Source of the DNA: Geodermatophilus bullaregiensis | GTDB taxonomy: Bacteria; Actinomycetota; Actinomycetes; Mycobacteriales; Geodermatophilaceae | Assembly: GCF_016907675.1 (NCBI RefSeq) | Contig: NZ_JAFBCJ010000001.1 | Span: forward strand, 1,674,001 to 1,738,000 | Direction of reading: 5' to 3' | Length of the DNA stretch: 64,000 nucleotides | Part shown: piece by piece, positions 16,963 through 25,773 of the stretch | Numbering within the stretch: the first letter of the stretch is position 1 | How the letters are laid out: each line of letters starts with the position of its first letter | The notes under the pieces: generated by a model | What the model saw: the letters and a program-made list of their open reading frames with translations, nothing else | Told to the model about the DNA's origin: nothing | Databases searched by the model: none | Position numbers and translations under genes: made by a program

Positions 16963-18123
16963 CTAGTAGGTGGGCAGCGTCTTGTCGATGCGCGTGGCCC
17001 ACGCCGTCACGCCGCCCTGGACGTGCACGGCGTCGCGGAAGCCGGCGTTCTTCACCGCCGCGAGCACCTCGGCCGACCGCACGCCGGTCTTGCAGTGCAG
17101 CACGATCGGCCTGTCCTGCGGCAGCTGCGACAGCGCCCGTCCGGAGAGGATCTCGTCCTTGGGGATCAGCGTCGCGCCGGGGATCGAGACGATCTCGTAC
17201 TCGTTGGGCTCGCGGACGTCGATCAGCTCGAAGTCCTTGCCCGCGTCCATCATGTCCTTGAGCTCGTCGACGGTGATCGTCGAGCCCGCGGCCGCCTCCT
17301 GGGCCTCGACCGAGACCACGCCGCAGAAGGCCTCGTAGTCGATGAGCCCGGTGATCGGCTCGCCCTCGGGGTCCTTGCGCACCTTGATCGTGCGGAAGGT
17401 CATCTCCAGGGCGTCGTAGACCATGAGCCGGCCGAGCAGCGTCTCGCCGATGCCGGTGATCAGCTTGACCGCCTCGGTGGCCTGGATGGCGCCGACGGTC
17501 GCGCACAGGACGCCGAGCACGCCGCCCTCGGCGCAGGAGGGCACCATGCCGGGCGGCGGGGGCACCGGGTAGAGGTCGCGGTAGTTGGGCCCGTGCTCGT
17601 TCCAGAAGACCGAGACCTGGCCGTCGAAGCGGTAGATCGACCCCCAGACGTAGGGCTTGCCCAGCAGCACGCACGCGTCGTTGACCAGGTAGCGCGTGGC
17701 GAAGTTGTCGGTGCCGTCGACGATCAGGTCGTACTCGCCGAAGATCTCCAGCACGTTGTCGCTGTCGAGCCGCGTCTCGTGCAGCCGGACGTCGACCAGC
17801 GGGTTGATCTCCTCGATCGAGTCACGCGCGCTCTCGGCCTTCGACCGGCCGACGTCGGACTGCCCGTGGATGATCTGCCGCTGCAGGTTGGACTCGTCGA
17901 CGACGTCGAACTCGACGATGCCCAGCGTGCCCACGCCGGCCGCGGCCAGGTACATGAGCACCGGGGAGCCGAGGCCGCCGGCGCCGACGGCGAGCACCTT
18001 GGCGTTCTTGAGCCGCTTCTGCCCGTCCATCCCGACGTCCGGGATGATCAGGTGGCGGCTGTAGCGGCGGACCTCGTCGATCGACAGGTCCGCGGCGGGC
18101 TCCACCAGGGGTGGCAGGGACAC
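16963..18123 (-). CDS. moeZ: MoeZ-type adenylyltransferase/sulfurtransferase
   Basis: 386 residues with two domains. The N-terminal ThiF/MoeB domain has the nucleotide-binding GAGGLGSP, the substrate aspartate in LIVDGTDNFATRY, and IIHGQSDVGRSK. The C-terminal rhodanese domain carries the persulfide cysteine in VLHCKTGVRSAE. MoeZ adenylates and sulfurates small sulfur-carrier proteins for molybdopterin, thiocarboxylate cysteine synthesis (CysO) and related pathways. The usual zinc-binding CxxC pairs of MoeB are not obvious. The GTG start at 18123 has GAGGAG six bases upstream. It corresponds to Rv3206c. Confidence 0.9.
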   Translation of the reverse strand: MSLPPLVEPAADLSIDEVRRYSRHLIIPDVGMDGQKRLKNAKVLAVGAGGLGSPVLMYLAAAGVGTLGIVEFDVVDESNLQRQIIHGQSDVGRSKAESARDSIEEINPLVDVRLHETRLDSDNVLEIFGEYDLIVDGTDNFATRYLVNDACVLLGKPYVWGSIYRFDGQVSVFWNEHGPNYRDLYPVPPPPGMVPSCAEGGVLGVLCATVGAIQATEAVKLITGIGETLLGRLMVYDALEMTFRTIKVRKDPEGEPITGLIDYEAFCGVVSVEAQEAAAGSTITVDELKDMMDAGKDFELIDVREPNEYEIVSIPGATLIPKDEILSGRALSQLPQDRPIVLHCKTGVRSAEVLAAVKNAGFRDAVHVQGGVTAWATRIDKTLPTY

Positions 18124-18205
18124 GCTTGCTCCTCAGGTCTCGACCAGCGGCCCCGGCGGGGCCTGCGTTCCTCCGCACAACAGGGTGGCAGCTCCGCTGA
18201 TTCCC

Positions 18206-19846
18206 CTAGCCGAGGAGGTCCCGGCGGGCGTACCCGGCGATCCCGACCACAGCGAGGACGCCGGCGACGACCAGCATCCCGACGGTCCCGGCGACGTCGG
18301 CCGGCTCGGCGGGGACGGCCGCCAGGTGGGCGAACGGCGAGACCTCCCGGACCCAGGCCGGCCAGCCGAAGCTGTCGGCGAGCACCAGGAGCAGGTAGCC
18401 GCCCGCGGCCGGCAGGACCCCCACGGCGAGGACGGCCGAGGGCACCCACCCCAGCGCGAGCAGCGCCGCGCCCAGGCACAGCAGGGCGACGGGGACGACG
18501 GACAGCGCGCCGCGCAGCGCCTCCCCGAGGCCGAGGCCGGCGCCGACCCAGGTCGCACCCGCCCACGTGGCCGCGCCCGCGACGGCGGCCACCAGCACGC
18601 TGCCGGCGGCGACCACCGCGGCCTCCCAGCTCGCCCAGCGCACCCGGGACACCGGCCGCGAGTACAGCAGCGTGAGCCGGGACGCCGCCTCGTCGGCCGC
18701 GACGGCCGCCACCCGCCCGGCCGCATACGCGCCCACCGGCACGGCCAGCAGCGAGAACAGCGACGCGGCGTAGCCCTGCACGGAGGCCAGCCGCGCGAAC
18801 CCGGCCGCGGCGGCCAGCTGCGCGAAGGCGGGGTTGTCCCGCAGGAAGTCCAGCATCGCCGTGGCCAGCAGCCCGATGAGCAGGAAGTAGGCGGCCACGC
18901 CGGCCGACCAGGTCGCCGTCGGCCGGCGGGTGCGGTGCACGGCCAGACCGGGCAGGGACCTGAGCAGCCGGCTCGGCGCCCGGGGGTGGTCGCGGCCCTG
19001 CCAGCGTCCGGTGCCGAGGTCCCGGGACCCGGCGAGGGCCAGGGCCGCCACGGACACGACGGCGACCTGCGCGGCGAGCACGAGCAGCGGCGCCACCCGG
19101 TCCCCGGCGTAGGGCGCCACCCGCCCGGCCAGCCCGAAGGGGCTCAGCCACTGCAGCCAGGCCAGTGCCGGCACGCCGTCGCCGACCATGCGGGCGAGCA
19201 GGCCGGCCAGGAGGACCGCGACGGCGAGCCCGGAGGCGCTGCGGCGCTCGGGCAGCAGCTGGGCGGCGAGGACGCCTAGGGCGCCGCCGGCCATCGCCGT
19301 GCCGCCGACCAGCGCCCCGAAGAGGACGGCGCCGGTGGCCGCGGTGCCGGCGAGCAGCACGCCGAGGGTCACGGCCGCACCCACGAGCGCTCCCGCCCCC
19401 AGGACGACGGCCAGCGCGCGGCGCACCAGGGCGCCCAGGCGGACGCGCCCGGCGAGCAGCAGCTCGGCCCGCCCGGCGTCCTCCTCGCCGCGGGTGACGC
19501 GGGTGGCGGCGAGCGCGGCCCAGACGCCGACCAGGACGGCGAGCACCGTGCCGGTGCGCCAGACCGTGAACCCGCCCGGGTCGTCCAGGGCCACCGGGGG
19601 GCCGAACAGCGTGCGGATGGCCGGGTTCTCCGCCAGCGCGGCCAGCGAGTCGGCGCCGATCGCGCCGCTGAAGGTGCGCTCGTACTCCTGCGCGACGAAG
19701 CCGGCGAGCCCGCCGCAGACCACGGCGACGACGACCGTGCCGCGGCGCAGCTGCCGCACCAGCCCGACGGTGACGGCGGCGCCGGCCCGCCCGGGCGCCG
19801 GCCGCCCGGTGGACGGCGCGGTGCGCGGCGGGGTCCGGGTGGTCAC
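18206..19846 (-). CDS. ABC transporter permease, ABC-2 type (duplicated)
   Basis: 546 residues, almost all hydrophobic, with about twelve candidate membrane segments in two similar halves (each has a pattern like AGRAELLLAGRV or ASRLTLLYSRPV before a helix pair). This layout matches the fused permeases of the antibiotic/multidrug exporter group (SCO or TipC-like). The GTG start at 19846 overlaps the ATPase stop (GTGA), so the two form a complete exporter with the fused permease as a full membrane unit. The substrate is not evident. Confidence 0.85.
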   Translation of the reverse strand: MTTRTPPRTAPSTGRPAPGRAGAAVTVGLVRQLRRGTVVVAVVCGGLAGFVAQEYERTFSGAIGADSLAALAENPAIRTLFGPPVALDDPGGFTVWRTGTVLAVLVGVWAALAATRVTRGEEDAGRAELLLAGRVRLGALVRRALAVVLGAGALVGAAVTLGVLLAGTAATGAVLFGALVGGTAMAGGALGVLAAQLLPERRSASGLAVAVLLAGLLARMVGDGVPALAWLQWLSPFGLAGRVAPYAGDRVAPLLVLAAQVAVVSVAALALAGSRDLGTGRWQGRDHPRAPSRLLRSLPGLAVHRTRRPTATWSAGVAAYFLLIGLLATAMLDFLRDNPAFAQLAAAAGFARLASVQGYAASLFSLLAVPVGAYAAGRVAAVAADEAASRLTLLYSRPVSRVRWASWEAAVVAAGSVLVAAVAGAATWAGATWVGAGLGLGEALRGALSVVPVALLCLGAALLALGWVPSAVLAVGVLPAAGGYLLLVLADSFGWPAWVREVSPFAHLAAVPAEPADVAGTVGMLVVAGVLAVVGIAGYARRDLLG

Positions 19847-20742
19847 GCCGCGGCCCGGCCGTAGTAGCCGAGGAAGATCTTCTCGAGCGTGGGCTCGCGC
19901 ACGTCGAGGCGCACGACGTCGGCCTCCCCCAGCGCCCGCAGGACCGGACCGGGCGGGCCGGTCAGCGCCAGGGTGAGCTGCAGCGGCGACGTCCACCGGA
20001 CGTCGGCGACGCCGGGCAGCCCGGCGAGGTCGGCCAGCCCGGGCGCCGGGCGGGCCAGCTCGACGACGACCTCCGAGCGGCGCAGCCGGCGCAGCTCCGC
20101 GAGCCCGGCGACCTCGACCAGCCGCCCGGCGCGCAGGATCCCGACCCGCGTGCACACGGCCTCGACCTCGGCCAGCTGGTGCGAGCTGAGGAACACCGTC
20201 TGCCCGCGGCCGGCCGCCTCGGCGATGCACCGGCGGAACTCCCGCTCCATGAGCGGGTCCAGACCGCTGGTCGGCTCGTCGAGCACCAGCAGCGGCGCCC
20301 GGGTGGCGAAGGCGGCGACGAGGGCGACCTTCTGCCGGTTGCCCGTGGAGTAGGCGCGTGCCCGCTTGCCGGTGTCCAGCGCGAAGCGCTCGACGAGCTC
20401 GTCGCGGTGGGCCGGGTCGGTGCCGGGGCCCACGCCGGCGAGCAGGTCCAGGCACTCCCGGCCGGTCATCCCGGGCCAGAGGGCGACGTCGGCAGGCACG
20501 TACGCGAGGTGGCGGTGCGCCCGCTCGACGTCGGCGGCCGGGTCGCCGAACACCTCCGCGGAGCCGGTGGTGGGTCGCAGCAGCCCCAGCAGCACGCGGA
20601 TGGTCGTCGACTTGCCCGCGCCGTTGGGCCCGAGGAAGCCGAAGACCTCGCCCGCGGGCACGGTCAGCGAGAGGTCGGTGACGGCCTCGGTCGTGCCGAA
20701 GCGCTTGCCGAGGCGGTCGAGCAGGACGGCGGGAGCGGCCAT
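19843..20742 (-). CDS. ABC transporter ATP-binding protein
   Basis: 299 residues. Walker A GPNGAGKST, signature YSTGNRQKVAL (a variant of LSGGQ typical of DrrA/CcmA-like exporters), Walker B LLVLDEPTSGLD and the switch histidine in LSSHQLAEVE are all present. The C-terminal extension ends VREPTLEKIFLGYYGR, as in drug-export ATPases. The ATG at 20742 has GGAG four bases upstream. It heads a two-gene exporter operon placed between moeZ and the DUF3152 gene, which are closer together in M. tuberculosis. Confidence 0.9.
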   Translation of the reverse strand: MAAPAVLLDRLGKRFGTTEAVTDLSLTVPAGEVFGFLGPNGAGKSTTIRVLLGLLRPTTGSAEVFGDPAADVERAHRHLAYVPADVALWPGMTGRECLDLLAGVGPGTDPAHRDELVERFALDTGKRARAYSTGNRQKVALVAAFATRAPLLVLDEPTSGLDPLMEREFRRCIAEAAGRGQTVFLSSHQLAEVEAVCTRVGILRAGRLVEVAGLAELRRLRRSEVVVELARPAPGLADLAGLPGVADVRWTSPLQLTLALTGPPGPVLRALGEADVVRLDVREPTLEKIFLGYYGRAAA

Positions 20743-20793
20743 GGTGCTCCGTTCGGGGTCGTCGGGACAACGACTGCCGACCAGACTTCCCGG

Positions 20794-20813
20794 CGCTCCG
20801 GTGGCGGAGCGTA
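20794..20813 (-). promoter_or_regulatory. Candidate promoter with overlapping palindrome, ABC exporter operon
   Basis: CGCTCCG 20794-20800 and CGGAGCG 20805-20811 form a perfect inverted repeat with a GTGG loop. It overlaps the minus-strand hexamer TACGCT (20808-20813), a plausible -10 box about 65 bases upstream of the ATPase start. A repressor bound there would block the promoter; no adjacent regulator gene is present. Confidence 0.3.
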
Positions 20814-20857
20814 GACCTCGACGGGCCCGGGCGGGAGTGCCCGCGCGCCCGGCCGGG

Positions 20858-22318
20858 TCAGCGCCCGGACCGCTCCCGCAGCCGGCGGCGCACGACCCCG
20901 GCCGAGCGCCGCGCCTCCCCCGCCGACCGGCGCAGCACCTCACCCGCGGTCTCGGGCCGGTGCGCCATGACGACGAGGTCGCCGTGCGTGCCGTAGCCGA
21001 ACAGGTCCTCGTGCCACGGCGTGCCGTCGAAGGTGACCAGCCACGGCGTGCGGCCGTCGGTCCCGCCGGGGAGGACCATCGGGTGCGGGATGTTGCTCCC
21101 GTACGGCGCCCGCAGCGCCCCGAGCTGCCGCAGCGCGGTGTCGTAGACGGGGTACTCCGCGGCGTCGCGGTCGCTGGCCAGCAGGTACCAGGTGCCGTCG
21201 GACGGGACGAGCAGGGTGCCCTCGGTCTGCTCCCGGGCGGCGTCCGCGGCCACCCGGACCAGTCCCCGGGTGGGGTCGCCGGAGTCGGTGACGGCCAGCG
21301 CCGGGTGGAAGACGTAGCGCGGCGGGCCGAACGACTCGCACTCGGTGAAGGCCAGGTGCCAGCGGCCGCCGATCCGCGCGAGCGAGGGGTCCCACGCGCC
21401 GGCCGCCGTCGGCAGGTCCAGCCGCGCGGTGGCCAGGACGTGCACGCCGGAGAGCAGGTCGTCCGACGTCGTCGCCGTCCGCACGTGCACGCCGGTCGCC
21501 GGGTCGTGGTCGCCCCAGGAGGACACCAGGACGGTGGTCGTCCCGGTCGCCTCGTCGACGACGAGCTGGCCGGCGTGGTCGCCGAGCAGCAGGCCGTCAC
21601 GGGAGCTGTAGAGCGCGGCCACCTGGTCGACGCGGGCCGGGTCGGCGGGATCGATCGCCCACACGCCCCAGGAGGCCTGCTGGAAGAAGCCCAGGCCGGC
21701 GCTGGTCATCGTCAGGTACAGCCGCCCGTCGCGGACCAGCGGCCGCCCGTCGGTGGTGCGCACCACCTGCGGGTCGCGGACGCCGGCCGGTCCGGAGCAC
21801 CCGGCGCGCACCCGACGCAGGTGCAGCCCCGAGGCGGCGCAGGCGTACTCCGCCGCGCCGAGGACCGCCGGGTCGCGCAGGTCCACGCGCTCGGCCACCG
21901 CCGCGCGCTCGGTGAGCACCGGCGTCCAGTCGCCGTCGGGGGCTCCGAGCAGGACGCTCACCTGGTTCTCGTTGACCACGCAGGCCAGCCCCCGGGGCGC
22001 CCGGCCGTCCAGGGGCGCCGTCCGCACCACGACCCCCGCCACGACGAGCTCCGCCGTGCCCGCGGACACGTCCAGCCGGGCGAGGACCGGGCCGCCGGGG
22101 GTGGTGAGCCCGCACTCGGCGACGCCGCCGTCCGCCGGTCCGTCGAGGTCGAGCAGGACCGCGCAGAACGGCGCCGGCGGACCCGCGCCCAGGCCGGTGA
22201 GCCGCTCGCCGGCGCCCTCGCCGGTGCGGTCGACGTCGAGGAACGGGGACAGCAGGGACCGCGGCCGCACGCGGGCGACCTCGCGGAAGCGGGTCCCCAG
22301 CAGCGAGGGCGACCTCAC
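20858..22318 (-). CDS. Glycoside hydrolase family 43/DUF-type five-bladed beta-propeller protein
   Basis: 486 residues without a signal peptide. The second half has propeller-like repeats with VRDPQVVRTTDGRPLVRDGRLYL, AWDPSLARIGGRWHLAFTECESF and SNIPHPMV, patterns seen in clan GH-F (families 43, 62 and 117) and related sugar-binding propellers. An acidic residue starts two of these blades (RDPQ, WDPS), as for catalytic Asp in family 43. The N-terminal 180 residues look like a jelly-roll or second propeller. The GTG start at 22318 overlaps the DUF3152 stop (GTGA). Activity is not proven by sequence. Confidence 0.6.
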   Translation of the reverse strand: MRSPSLLGTRFREVARVRPRSLLSPFLDVDRTGEGAGERLTGLGAGPPAPFCAVLLDLDGPADGGVAECGLTTPGGPVLARLDVSAGTAELVVAGVVVRTAPLDGRAPRGLACVVNENQVSVLLGAPDGDWTPVLTERAAVAERVDLRDPAVLGAAEYACAASGLHLRRVRAGCSGPAGVRDPQVVRTTDGRPLVRDGRLYLTMTSAGLGFFQQASWGVWAIDPADPARVDQVAALYSSRDGLLLGDHAGQLVVDEATGTTTVLVSSWGDHDPATGVHVRTATTSDDLLSGVHVLATARLDLPTAAGAWDPSLARIGGRWHLAFTECESFGPPRYVFHPALAVTDSGDPTRGLVRVAADAAREQTEGTLLVPSDGTWYLLASDRDAAEYPVYDTALRQLGALRAPYGSNIPHPMVLPGGTDGRTPWLVTFDGTPWHEDLFGYGTHGDLVVMAHRPETAGEVLRRSAGEARRSAGVVRRRLRERSGR

Positions 22319-23370
22319 GGGTGCGGCCAGGCGTTCTTCACGCACCCGTCGAGGCGGAGCGTCTGCTGCTGCATGACCGGCGCCACCTGGCCGGGACCCG
22401 GGCAGTCCTGGTGGCCGTTGCCCAGGGCGTGGCCCACCTCGTGGTTGACCACGTACTGCCGGTAGGTGGCGATGTCGCCGTCGTAGTGCGGGACGGCGGT
22501 CTCCCAGCGGGCCAGGTTGATCACGGCGCGCTCGCCGTAGCGGCACGAGGTGTAGCCGCCGGTGCCCACGCCCGGGCAGTAGCGCTCCATGCTCCCGGGG
22601 CTGACCAGGCTGACCCGGAAGGCGTAGTCGCCGGCCGCCGCCTCGGCCTCGCCGACGCGCTGGAAGGACATGCGCCCGCCGTTGCCCCACGAGCGCGGGT
22701 CGCCGAGCGTGGCCTCGACCGCGGCGGCGAACGCGGCGCCGTCGACCCCGATGCCGTCCTCGACCTCGACGACGAAGCGCTGCAGCGGGCCGCTGCCGGA
22801 GACGGCCGAGCTGCCGGGGACGACCGTCACGGTGCCGGTGCCCTGCTCCACGTGGGTCACGGCGGTGGTCGCCGGGGGCAGGTCGGTCGGGCCGGCGTCG
22901 CCCTCGGCCGGGGCGGGGGGAGCGGGCGGGGACGTGGGCGCCGCCGTGCCGGCCGGCGCCTCCCCGGCGGTACCGGGGACGACGGCCGCGGGGGCCGGCT
23001 CGCTCCCGCCCGCGGGGAGCACGAGGTCGACGAGGGTCAGCACGGTGGCGACGGTGAGCAGCGGGATGGCGTAGGCCCGCCAGCCGTGGCGGGCGACGAA
23101 GCGGCGCAGCCGGCCGGCGGGGCGGCGCGGCAGCCCCGGCCGGGGCCCGGCGGGACGCCGTCCGAGGTCCTCGCGGACGGCGATCGGGTCGCGGCGGGCG
23201 ACCAGCGGCCCGGCCGGCCGGGACCGCGACGGGGAGCGCGGGGAGGCGGGACGGGCCGGCGGCGCGGGCGCCTCGCGGGCTCCCGGGTGCCGGGCCGGCG
23301 GGGGCGGGACGCGGGGCAGGCCGCGCACCGGTCCCGGACCGGCCGGCCGGCCGGAGGGGGGTCCTGCCAC
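22315..23370 (-). CDS. DUF3152 membrane-anchored metalloprotease-like protein
   Basis: 351 residues: a long Pro/Arg-rich cytoplasmic N-terminus, one membrane segment (YAIPLLTVATVLTLVDLVL near residue 100), a Pro/Ala-rich linker and a C-terminal DUF3152 domain. That domain contains HEVGHALGNGH, a zinc-metalloprotease-type HExxHxxGxxH site, and four cysteines that could form disulfides outside the cell. The GTG start at 23370 has GAGGAGG about six bases upstream. The counterpart is Rv3207c. Its substrate is unknown, so peptidase activity is an inference from the motif. Confidence 0.8.
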   Translation of the reverse strand: MAGPPSGRPAGPGPVRGLPRVPPPPARHPGAREAPAPPARPASPRSPSRSRPAGPLVARRDPIAVREDLGRRPAGPRPGLPRRPAGRLRRFVARHGWRAYAIPLLTVATVLTLVDLVLPAGGSEPAPAAVVPGTAGEAPAGTAAPTSPPAPPAPAEGDAGPTDLPPATTAVTHVEQGTGTVTVVPGSSAVSGSGPLQRFVVEVEDGIGVDGAAFAAAVEATLGDPRSWGNGGRMSFQRVGEAEAAAGDYAFRVSLVSPGSMERYCPGVGTGGYTSCRYGERAVINLARWETAVPHYDGDIATYRQYVVNHEVGHALGNGHQDCPGPGQVAPVMQQQTLRLDGCVKNAWPHP

Positions 23371-23530
23371 GGCGGCCTCCTCACCCGTCCCTGCGGCCGG
23401 GCGCTCGGGGGCGGGCCGCGTCTCGTCCTGCCGGTCACGCAGGTGGCCGAGGCCGTCACCACGCGTCCTCGGTCAGGTTCTCACGGCTCCCCGGGAGGCG
23501 GCTCCACCCGGGTCGGGGGCGCGCCGTCGG

Positions 23531-24616
23531 TCAGCCGGCCCGGTCCTCGCGGGCCGCCGCGTCCGCCGGAGTGCCCACCGGGACCTCCGCCGCGGTGTCC
23601 TCGAGCATGCCGAGCACCGCCCGCGCCGTCGCCTCCGGCGCCTCGAGCATCGCCACGTGGCCGACGCCCTCGAGGACCAGCAGCCGGGCGTCGGGGACGG
23701 TGGCGGCCAGCCGCGGCGCCAGGCGCGGGTCGACCAGGCGGTCACGGTCGCCCCACACGACCAGCGTGGGCACGCGCAGCGCGCGGGCCAGGCGCCAGGC
23801 GTTGGCCCGGCCCACCCGCAGGTAGGAGGTGATCAGCCCGCGCATGCTGCGGACCAGCGCCCGGTTGGCCCACGCCTGCGACGTCCGCTCGCGCATCTCC
23901 TCCACGGCGGCGTCGAGCCGCTCGCGCGGGACCCGCGCGGGGTCGCCGAAGCACACCTGCAGCATCCCGCGCACCGACTGCTCCGGGCTCACCCCGGCCA
24001 GCCGCCGCTCGGCCAGTGACGGGACGCCGGGCAGCAGGACCAGCAGCAGCGCCCGCCCGAAGGCCTCCGGCACCCGGTAGACGGGCATCGCCGGCGAGAC
24101 CAGCGTCAGGGAGGCGACGAGGTCGGGCCGCCGGGCGGCGACCAGCAGGGTGACCAGCCCGCCGAGGCTGTTGCCGAGCAGGTGCACCGGCCGGCCGGCG
24201 GCCTCCCCCGGCTGCGCCCGGACGTGCTCGAGCACCTCGACGACGGCCCGCACGTGGCCACCGACGGAGTACGAGCCGCCGGGCAGCGGCGAGGAGCGCC
24301 CGAAACCGGGCAGGTCGAGCGCCCAGCCCTCGCAGCGGACGGCCAGCAGGGCGGCCAGGTCGGTCCAGTTGGTGGAGGCCCCGCCGAGACCGTGGACGTA
24401 GAGCGCCCGCTCCCGCGGTGCGCCGGCCCGGCCGGCCCACGGGGTGGTGCGCACGTACACCGCGCCGCCCCGGACGGGCAGCTCCCCGCCCGGCCAGGCC
24501 GGCGGCGGGGGGTCGGTCGACGGCAGCGGCGCCGTCGACGGGCGCGCGGTGGACGACGGCGCGACGGTGGGCGGCGCCGGGGCTCGGCGGGTGCGCCTGC
24601 GGGAGGCCTCGGGCAC
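23531..24616 (-). CDS. Alpha/beta hydrolase (serine type)
   Basis: 361 residues. After a Pro/Arg-rich N-terminal 60 residues, the fold shows YVHGLGG (oxyanion), GNSLGGLV (nucleophile serine), VVWGDRDRLVDP (acid) and EGVGHVAML (histidine). The GTG at 24616 is chosen because TACGGT lies exactly six bases upstream; a longer ORF would run into the divergent TetR gene. Substrate unknown; the neighbouring divergent TetR regulator may control it. Confidence 0.85.
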   Translation of the reverse strand: MPEASRRRTRRAPAPPTVAPSSTARPSTAPLPSTDPPPPAWPGGELPVRGGAVYVRTTPWAGRAGAPRERALYVHGLGGASTNWTDLAALLAVRCEGWALDLPGFGRSSPLPGGSYSVGGHVRAVVEVLEHVRAQPGEAAGRPVHLLGNSLGGLVTLLVAARRPDLVASLTLVSPAMPVYRVPEAFGRALLLVLLPGVPSLAERRLAGVSPEQSVRGMLQVCFGDPARVPRERLDAAVEEMRERTSQAWANRALVRSMRGLITSYLRVGRANAWRLARALRVPTLVVWGDRDRLVDPRLAPRLAATVPDARLLVLEGVGHVAMLEAPEATARAVLGMLEDTAAEVPVGTPADAAAREDRAG

Positions 24617-24622
24617 CCGGCG

Positions 24623-24628
24623 ACCGTA
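24623..24628 (-). promoter_or_regulatory. Candidate -10 box of the hydrolase gene
   Basis: TACGGT on the minus strand, six bases before the GTG at 24616; it decides the start codon. Confidence 0.5.
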
Positions 24629-24668
24629 TGTCAGGCCGACGCCGCGCGTGCGGCCGGTGACCCGCCGG

Positions 24669-24674
24669 TAACAT
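24669..24674 (+). promoter_or_regulatory. Candidate -10 box of the TetR gene
   Basis: TAACAT ten bases before the ATG at 24685, giving a leader of at most a few bases. The divergent region of 68 bases also serves the hydrolase promoter. Confidence 0.4.
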
Positions 24675-24684
24675 CCCCCGCGCC

Positions 24685-25326
24685 ATGCAGTCCTCACGCC
24701 CGGTCCCCGTCCGCCGCACCTCGCGGCTGCCCCGGGGTGCCCGGCGGCTGCAGCTGCTCCAGGCCGCGCAGGAGGTGTTCGTCGCCCACGGCTTCCACGC
24801 CGCGGCGATGGACGACATCGCCGACCGCGCCGGCGTCAGCAAGCCCGTGCTCTACCAGCACTTCCCCGGCAAGCGGGAGCTCTACCTGGCGCTGCTCGAG
24901 CAGCAGGTCACCGAGCTCACCGACCGGGTCCGCGAGGCCATGTCCGGCACCCAGGACAACCGCGACCGGGTGCACGGCGCGGTGCGCGCCTACTTCGACT
25001 TCATCGACGCCGAGGGCGGGGCCTACCGGCTGGTCTTCGAGTCCGACCTGCGCAACGACGACGAGGTCCGCGCGCTCGTCGACCGCGCCAACCGGGCGTG
25101 CGTCGAGGCCGTCGCCGAGGTCATCGCCGGGGACACCGGCAGCTCGCCCGAGCAGGCGCACCTGCTCGCCTCCGGCCTGACCGGGCTGGCCGAGACCAGC
25201 GCCCGCTGGTGGCTGGCCCAGAAGGGCACCCTCCCGCGCGAGGAGGCGGTGTCGCTGATGTCGTCGCTGGCCTGGCGCGGCATCTCCCGCTTCCCGCGCG
25301 TCGAGGGCGAGCCGCCCGCCGGCTGA
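24685..25326 (+). CDS. TetR family transcriptional regulator
   Basis: 213 residues. The N-terminal helix-turn-helix is canonical: LQAAQEVFVAHGFHAAAMDDIADRAGVSKPVLYQHFPGKRELY in overlapping pieces gives the three DNA-binding helices. The C-terminal ligand domain is all-helical (RARVGVD-like core replaced by VHGAVRAYFDFIDAEGG). It is the positional and probable ortholog of Rv3208 and precedes the DUF3107 gene. It is divergent from an alpha/beta hydrolase, a usual arrangement for local control, although the target is not shown. Confidence 0.9.
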   Translation: MQSSRPVPVRRTSRLPRGARRLQLLQAAQEVFVAHGFHAAAMDDIADRAGVSKPVLYQHFPGKRELYLALLEQQVTELTDRVREAMSGTQDNRDRVHGAVRAYFDFIDAEGGAYRLVFESDLRNDDEVRALVDRANRACVEAVAEVIAGDTGSSPEQAHLLASGLTGLAETSARWWLAQKGTLPREEAVSLMSSLAWRGISRFPRVEGEPPAG

Positions 25327-25457
25327 GCGCCGCCGTCCGGTCGCCCGAGCCACCCCGGGGCGCCGCGTTCGCTGTCGGCGCACCCGCGCGGCGGGGCCAC
25401 CCGCCCGGCGCTGGACTAGCGTGGTCGCCAGCCGTGCAACCCGAGGAGGCATCCCGC

Positions 25458-25697
25458 GTGGAAGTCAAGATCGGTGTCCAGCACTCCCCCCGGGAGCTGG
25501 TCGTCGACAGCCCGAAGACCCCTGAAGAGATCGCCGCCGACGTGGCCGCCGCCATGGGTGGTGCGACCAAGGACGGGCTGTTGACCCTGGAGGACGAGCG
25601 CGGTCGCCGCGTCCTCGTCCCGGTCGACCGCATCGCCTACGTGGAGATCGCCCAGGCCGACCAGCGCCGGGTCGGTTTCGTCGCCGGCGGGGCCTGA
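25458..25697 (+). CDS. DUF3107 small protein (TB9.4-like)
   Basis: 79 residues starting at GTG 25458, with GAGGAGG eight bases upstream; a longer ORF in the same frame overlaps the TetR gene and is not needed. The sequence VEVKIGVQHSPRELVVDS, then LLTLEDERGRRVLVPVDRIAYVEI, matches the DUF3107 family, short actinobacterial proteins of unknown function (Rv3208A, TB9.4, a T-cell antigen in M. tuberculosis). It is probably cytoplasmic, with an alpha/beta fold. A TAGCGT hexamer at 25417-25422 is a possible promoter. Confidence 0.9.
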   Translation: MEVKIGVQHSPRELVVDSPKTPEEIAADVAAAMGGATKDGLLTLEDERGRRVLVPVDRIAYVEIAQADQRRVGFVAGGA

Positions 25698-25730
25698 GGT
25701 ACCGAGACGGCCCCGGCACCCGGGGTCCTT

Positions 25731-25767
25731 CGAGGGGCGTCCCCGCACTCGCGGGGGCGCCCCCTCG
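25731..25767. terminator. Bidirectional terminator hairpin
   Basis: CGAGGGGC..CCCCGC 25731-25746 pairs with 25751-25767 around an ACTC loop, with one mismatch and one bulge. It lies between the convergent DUF3107 and ferritin-like genes. Confidence 0.7.
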
Positions 25768-25773
25768 TCGTCT

